Assembly: GCA_001830475.1 (NCBI GenBank)
Contig: MIAC01000063.1
Span: 2,619 to 12,312 of the forward strand
Source: Rhodospirillales bacterium RIFCSPLOWO2_12_FULL_67_15
GTDB lineage: Bacteria > Pseudomonadota > Alphaproteobacteria > Rhodospirillales > 2-12-FULL-67-15
DNA length: 9,694 nucleotides
Direction of reading: 5' to 3'
This document shows, piece after piece, positions 6,264 through 9,694 of the stretch; positions within the stretch are counted from its first letter, which is position 1, and the number at the start of each line of letters is the position of its first letter. The notes beneath the pieces are model-generated. The model worked only from the letters and a program-made list of their open reading frames with translations, was not told the origin of the DNA and made no database searches. A program made the position numbers and the translations under genes.

Positions 6264-7745
6264 CTAGCGGCTTTGCGCTTGGCGCGCGCCGACGGCGAGC
6301 CGGACGGCGGGAGCCTCGGCGATGGCCGCCGCGACGAGGGCATAGCCCTCGGCGTTGAAGTGCGCGCCGGGAAAGACGTAGAGGCCCGCGGGGTCCGGGG
6401 CGGCGGCGAGGACCGGATCGAGGTCCACGACCGGGAGGTTCGCGGCCCGGGCGATCTCGAGAACGCTTCGTCGGATTCGTTCGCGCACTGGATTATTCTT
6501 GATGGCGCCGAAATACCGCTCGCCGTCGGGGAGATAGACGAAGATCGACTGTCCGCCCCAGCCGCGCACCGAGCGGGCGGCGGCCTCGAGCACGCGGGCG
6601 AAACGGGCGATATTTTCGTCGAGATCGCCTTCGATGACCCCGAGGGCGGCGACCCCGAGACCGAGAACCTTGCGCAGATGGTAAACCTGCAAAATATCCC
6701 GCCAGAGTTCGAACGGATGGTCGATGCGGGCCATCGTCTCCGTCAGCTTTTCGTCCAAATGCCGGCGCACGCGCAGGGCGATTTCCCCGCGCCGCGTCAT
6801 CAGGTTTTGGCGAAAACCGGGATCGTCCAGGTAGGCGCGCAGGATCGGCGCGCGCCATTCGGGGGCGAAGTCCTTGGTCAGGTCGTTCCCCTCGTAGAAG
6901 ACCCACAGCACCACCGGCGGCCGGAGGGGTTCGGCGTATTCGCGTAACGTCGCCAGTTCCGCGAGCGGACCGTGGCCCCCGCTGCCGAGGTTGAGCACGC
7001 GGCCGAAGCGGCGGGCGAGGTGCGCCGGAATGGATTGATCGGACTGCACGCAGTGGCCGTGGACGAACGAATCGCCGACGAGAACGACGCGCGGGGTGCG
7101 GCTCCAGGCCTCCGGGGGGTTGCGGAAACCATGCGGGTCGCTGTTATAAATCGTCCATTGCCCGGTTTCGTTGCAAACGACGAGGGTGGCGTCCGGCATA
7201 CCGGCGAGCGGCAGGAGGGGCACGTCCCCGGCCAGCGCCGGGACAAGTTCGCCGTTTCCGTTGTCGCGCAAAAGAGAACGGACGTATGTCACGGGAAAAG
7301 CGGGCTGGCCCGCACGTCCGAGATCGTTCAGGACCCGCAGCTTGTCGCGGGCATCGAAATTCGCGCCGGCGTCTATTGCGCGTCCGTTGCCGAAACGCGT
7401 GGCGGCGAGGTAGAGCTCGACTCCGTAGATCGCGGGCACGGTCGCCGCGAGGGAAAGCGCGACCGCCAGCCGGACGGCCACCGGCAGGAAGAGAGCGGCA
7501 AGGACCGCGCCTAGGAGCGATGCCGGAAGCACGAAATGAAAGACCATGTGCGCCCACGAATCCAAATAGAACGCGCGGTTTTGGATGTTGAGCACGAGCA
7601 GGGCGACGAATACCGCCGCCCAGCCGAAAAAGACGGCGACGGGGAAGGCGTCGGTGAACAGAGCCCGCCGCCGCGCCCATCCGGGCGCGATCGAGCGCGA
7701 CGTCTCGGCCGCAGCAGTGTCCGGAGTCATGCCGCCGTCAGCCAT
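6264..7745 (-). CDS. Membrane-anchored SGNH/GDSL hydrolase-like protein
   Basis: This protein of up to 493 residues has two to three N-terminal membrane helices (about 34-52, 67-88 and 90-112) and then a large domain, probably periplasmic. SGNH-family blocks are visible. Block I is [10 protein letters not shown] with nucleophile Ser226, block II is NLGSGGHGP (252-260), and block III is YEGND with Asn287. Block V is [10 protein letters not shown] with His462. The Asp normally just before the His (DxxH or DGH) is absent, so the enzyme may rely on a Ser-His dyad. Related membrane-linked SGNH proteins handle acyl groups on polysaccharides, but no polysaccharide genes are present here and the substrate is unknown. 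The start may be 7745 (a weak GGA precedes it) or 7730, which forms an ATGA overlap with the trmFO stop; both give translational coupling to trmFO. It converges on the ATPase gene with only eight bases between the two stops and no terminator visible there. Confidence 0.8.
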   Translation of the reverse strand: MADGGMTPDTAAAETSRSIAPGWARRRALFTDAFPVAVFFGWAAVFVALLVLNIQNRAFYLDSWAHMVFHFVLPASLLGAVLAALFLPVAVRLAVALSLAATVPAIYGVELYLAATRFGNGRAIDAGANFDARDKLRVLNDLGRAGQPAFPVTYVRSLLRDNGNGELVPALAGDVPLLPLAGMPDATLVVCNETGQWTIYNSDPHGFRNPPEAWSRTPRVVLVGDSFVHGHCVQSDQSIPAHLARRFGRVLNLGSGGHGPLAELATLREYAEPLRPPVVLWVFYEGNDLTKDFAPEWRAPILRAYLDDPGFRQNLMTRRGEIALRVRRHLDEKLTETMARIDHPFELWRDILQVYHLRKVLGLGVAALGVIEGDLDENIARFARVLEAAARSVRGWGGQSIFVYLPDGERYFGAIKNNPVRERIRRSVLEIARAANLPVVDLDPVLAAAPDPAGLYVFPGAHFNAEGYALVAAAIAEAPAVRLAVGARQAQSR

Positions 7746-9082
7746 GGGTCCAAATCTCGCAATGCGCGGGTCGTGAACGCACGCTTGCGCGCTTCGCCCC
7801 GAAGCGGCCGGCCGCGCGCATCGGTGAGTTCGATCGGCGGAAAGAGCCCGAAGTTCACGTTCATCGGCTGGAAGGTTTCGGCCAAGCCGCCGCCGGTGAC
7901 GTGCGCCAGCAGCGCCCCGAGCGCGGTGGTCGGCGGCGGTGGCGCGCTTGCGCGGCGCAGGCGCTCGGCGGCGGCGAAACGTCCCGCGATCAGGCCGATG
8001 GCCGCGCTCTCGACGTAGCCCTCGCAGCCGGTGATCTGCCCGGCGAAGCGCAAGCTCGGCCGCGCCTTCAGGCGCAATCCGGCATCGAGAAGGCGCGGGC
8101 TATTGAGGAACGTGTTGCGGTGCACGCCGCCCAAGCGGGCGAACTCGGCGCGCTCGAGCCCGGGGATGGTGCGGAAGATGCGCACCTGCTCGCCATACGC
8201 GAGCTTGGTCTGGAACCCGACCATGTTGTAAAGGGTGCCGAGCGCATTATCCTGGCGGAGCTGGACCACCGCGTAAGCCAGCCGCCCTCCGGCGTGAGGG
8301 TTGGTAAGACCAACCGGCTTCATCGGCCCGAAGGCGAGGGTTGCGCGCCCGCGCTCGGCCATCACCTCGATCGGTAGGCAGCCCTCGAAATAGGGCGTGT
8401 CCTTTTCCCAGTCGTGGAAGGAGACTTTTTCGGCGGCGAGCAACGCGTCCACGAACGCCTCATACTCGGGCCGCGTGAGGGGGCAGTTGACGTAATCCAT
8501 TCCGCCCCGGTCCCAGCGCGATTGCATCCACGCCTTGTCGAAGTCGATGCTGTCCTTGTGGACGATGGGGGCGATGGCGTCGAAGAACGCGAGCGACTCC
8601 TCGCCGGTCAACGCGCGCAACGAGTCGGCCAGCGCGGGCGAGGTGAGCGGCCCTGTCGCGACGATGACCGAAGCCCAATCCGCGGGCGGAAGTCCGGCGA
8701 TCTCCTCGCGCCGGATCGTGACCAAAGGATGAGTCGCGAGCGCTTCCTCGACCGCGCGGCTGAACCCGTCGCGGTCGACCGCGAGCGCCGAGCCGGCGGG
8801 CACTCGGGTTGCGTCCGCGGCGCGGAGCACGAGCGAGCCCAGCTTGCGCATTTCCGCGTGCAACAGGCCGACGGCGTTGGTCTCGGCGTCGTCGGAGCGG
8901 AACGAGTTGGAGCAGACCAGCTCGGCGAGGCGCGCGGTCGTGTGCGCCGGCGTGCGCCGCTCGGGGCGCATTTCGTGGAGCACGACCGGAACGCCCGCGG
9001 CGGCGATCTGCCAGGCAGCCTCGCTGCCGGCCAAACCGCCGCCGATCACGTGGACAGGTGGTAAGTCGGAAGATATGTTCAT
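7727..9082 (-). CDS. trmFO: Methylenetetrahydrofolate--tRNA-(uracil-5-)-methyltransferase TrmFO
   Basis: This 451-residue cytosolic flavoprotein makes 5-methyluridine at position 54 of tRNA, using 5,10-methylenetetrahydrofolate as carbon donor and FAD plus NAD(P)H as reductant. The N-terminus has the FAD dinucleotide loop [13 protein letters not shown] (12-24). Family signatures follow: HEMRP (36-40), [11 protein letters not shown] with Cys57, [10 protein letters not shown] (165-174), YVNCPLT (197-203), [15 protein letters not shown] with Cys235, and [15 protein letters not shown] (346-360). Cys57 and Cys235 match the two catalytic cysteines known in the family. The C-terminal [13 protein letters not shown] (404-416) is also typical, and the length is normal. 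I chose the ATG at 9082 because the FAD strand begins ten residues later. A GTG at 9163 is in frame but adds 27 residues unlike the family. No clear ribosome site precedes 9082, so it may be poorly initiated or nearly leaderless. It overlaps the SGNH gene downstream. Confidence 0.96.
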   Translation of the reverse strand: MNISSDLPPVHVIGGGLAGSEAAWQIAAAGVPVVLHEMRPERRTPAHTTARLAELVCSNSFRSDDAETNAVGLLHAEMRKLGSLVLRAADATRVPAGSALAVDRDGFSRAVEEALATHPLVTIRREEIAGLPPADWASVIVATGPLTSPALADSLRALTGEESLAFFDAIAPIVHKDSIDFDKAWMQSRWDRGGMDYVNCPLTRPEYEAFVDALLAAEKVSFHDWEKDTPYFEGCLPIEVMAERGRATLAFGPMKPVGLTNPHAGGRLAYAVVQLRQDNALGTLYNMVGFQTKLAYGEQVRIFRTIPGLERAEFARLGGVHRNTFLNSPRLLDAGLRLKARPSLRFAGQITGCEGYVESAAIGLIAGRFAAAERLRRASAPPPPTTALGALLAHVTGGGLAETFQPMNVNFGLFPPIELTDARGRPLRGEARKRAFTTRALRDLDPWLTAA

Positions 9083-9109
9083 CAACGAACACAATGTCGG
9101 GTGGAAAAA

Positions 9110-9126
9110 CCTATCGCAACGATAGG
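9110..9126. promoter_or_regulatory. Perfect 7-bp inverted repeat, possible operator
   Basis: CCTATCG (9110-9116) and CGATAGG (9120-9126) are exact inverted arms around the spacer CAA. The element lies 28 bases before the trmFO start and about 112 bases before the FecR-domain gene. Its position and symmetry suit a dimeric repressor that could shut one or both promoters. A seven-pair hairpin with a three-base loop in the trmFO leader is an alternative. I do not recognise the motif as the site of a known regulator. Confidence 0.4.
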
Positions 9127-9135
9127 GGAGACGCA

Positions 9136-9162
9136 ATCCGGCATCCGTCCGGCCATCCGGCA
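9136..9162. repeat. Short direct repeats ATCCGGCA in the divergent region
   Basis: ATCCGGCA occurs at 9136-9143 and again at 9155-9162, 19 bases apart. A related ATCCGTCC lies between them at 9143-9150. The spacing is roughly two helical turns, so they could be regulator half-sites. Such GC-rich octamers also recur by chance, and support is weak. Confidence 0.2.
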
Positions 9163-9238
9163 CGGGGCCGTGATTTGAAGTCCTGCTCCCGTCGTGTCAT
9201 TTTAAGAATACTTCACAGCGACCCAAAGGGGGATAGCC

Positions 9239-9694
9239 ATGACCCGCTCGGAATTCTTGAAATTGGCGCTGGCGACGGCCGCGATGCCGCTCTGCGCGGC
9301 CCTGTTCGCGCGCCCGGCCTCGGCGCAAGGGGTGGCGGACGTGGCCGGACGCATCGTCCGCCTCAAGGGCGCGGCGTCGGCGATGCAGGACGCGGTGCCG
9401 CGCCCGCTCAAGATGGACGATCCGATTTTCCGCGGCGACGTGATCTCGACCGGGCGCGAGGCGCGCCTCGAAATGAAGATGCTCGACGATGCCGTCGTCA
9501 CTCTCGGCGAAAAGACCGTGTTCGTGGTCATCGACTATGTCGCGGGCGGGTCCGCGCCCAGCGTCGCCATGCGCCTGATCGAAGGCGCCTTCGCCACGTC
9601 CGCCGGAGCCATCGCCAAGGCCCCGGGCGGTTCGATGCGGGTCGAGACCGACGTCGCGACCGTCGGCATCCGCGGCACCACGTTCTGGGGCGGC
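9239..9694 (+). CDS. FecR-domain periplasmic protein, partial (C-terminus beyond right edge)
   Basis: The frame opens at ATG 9239, with AAGGGGGA five bases upstream, and is still open at the window end (152 codons). Residues 1 to about 31 are a signal peptide, with hydrophobic core LALATAAMPLCAALF and cleavage expected after PASA. The mature part is a FecR-type beta domain: VADVAGRIVRLKGAA (33-47), PLKMDDPIFRGDVISTG (about 57-73), LEMKMLDDAVVTLGEKT, LIEGAFATSAG, and the hallmark TVGIRGTTFWGG at the edge. Many proteobacterial FecR-domain proteins of this form are exported and are not the iron-citrate anti-sigma regulator, so no iron role is claimed. The region after the domain is missing, so the architecture is incomplete. 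The signal start TRSEFLK resembles a Tat motif (S-R-R-x-F-L-K) with Ser for the second Arg. The gene diverges from trmFO and may share its control region. Confidence 0.85.
   Translation, partial: MTRSEFLKLALATAAMPLCAALFARPASAQGVADVAGRIVRLKGAASAMQDAVPRPLKMDDPIFRGDVISTGREARLEMKMLDDAVVTLGEKTVFVVIDYVAGGSAPSVAMRLIEGAFATSAGAIAKAPGGSMRVETDVATVGIRGTTFWGG

Larger units (their letters stand above)
9083..9238. other. Divergent control region between trmFO and the FecR-domain gene
   Basis: These 156 bases separate two genes transcribed away from each other. They contain an inverted repeat (9110-9126), short ATCCGGCA repeats (9136-9162), a small palindrome (CACGG and CCGTG, 9161-9172), and an AT-richer patch (CATTTTAAGAATACTTCA, 9199-9216) that may hold the rightward promoter. 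On the minus strand TTGCG lies roughly 15 bases from GATAGG, a weak promoter match that overlaps the inverted repeat. AAGGGGGA (9226-9233) is the ribosome site of the FecR-domain gene. I could not assign either promoter confidently. Confidence 0.4.

Noticed and set aside
6072..6947. A 291-codon plus-strand frame spanning the ATPase end and the SGNH gene
   Set aside because: It crosses two well-supported genes in other frames and encodes Gly/Arg/Asp-rich sequence without motifs.
9083..9163. GTG at 9163 as the TrmFO start
   Set aside because: The 27 added residues do not resemble TrmFO N-termini, which begin just before the FAD-binding loop, and they would cover the palindromic control site.
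9239..9694. Iron-citrate signalling system based on the FecR domain
   Set aside because: There is no adjacent ECF sigma factor or TonB receptor, and the protein has an N-terminal signal peptide rather than the anti-sigma layout of FecR.

Overview
The window is strongly GC-rich and densely coded. TrmFO, the FecR-domain protein and the codon use suggest an alphaproteobacterium, possibly Rhodospirillales-like; that taxonomic guess is inference. No rRNA, tRNA, CRISPR array, transposase or IS end was recognised. Seven genes are well supported: two run off the window edges, and two of the complete ones have starts that needed correcting.

Left edge (1-692): a minus-strand gene encodes an exported ankyrin-repeat protein and runs off the left edge. 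It diverges from the next block. A possible 33-codon ORF ends in an ATGA overlap with the start of the ankyrin gene.

Centre (693-6255): four plus-strand genes look like one operon. They encode an exported alpha/beta hydrolase, an aldo/keto reductase, a tandem-domain universal stress protein (USP) and a P-type cation pump. The hydrolase-reductase gap is 14 bases, and the USP stop overlaps the pump's GTG start (GTGA). The pump keeps the transmembrane ion-binding residues of the Na+,K+-ATPase (P2C) group. The reductase-USP junction is unusual: a GC hairpin, a good Shine-Dalgarno (SD) sequence, a six-codon ORF with an ATGA overlap, and a duplicated start region. Together the genes suggest stress-linked ion homeostasis, with the USP as a possible regulator of the pump. 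That functional link is inference.

Right (6264-9082): two minus-strand genes converge on the pump. The first transcribed is trmFO, which makes 5-methyluridine at position 54 of tRNA. It overlaps a downstream gene for a membrane-anchored SGNH/GDSL hydrolase-like protein.

Right edge (9083-9694): a 156-base divergent control region holds a perfect 7-bp inverted repeat and short direct repeats. A FecR-domain periplasmic protein follows and runs off the right edge. Its signal peptide resembles a Tat signal with the second arginine replaced by serine.
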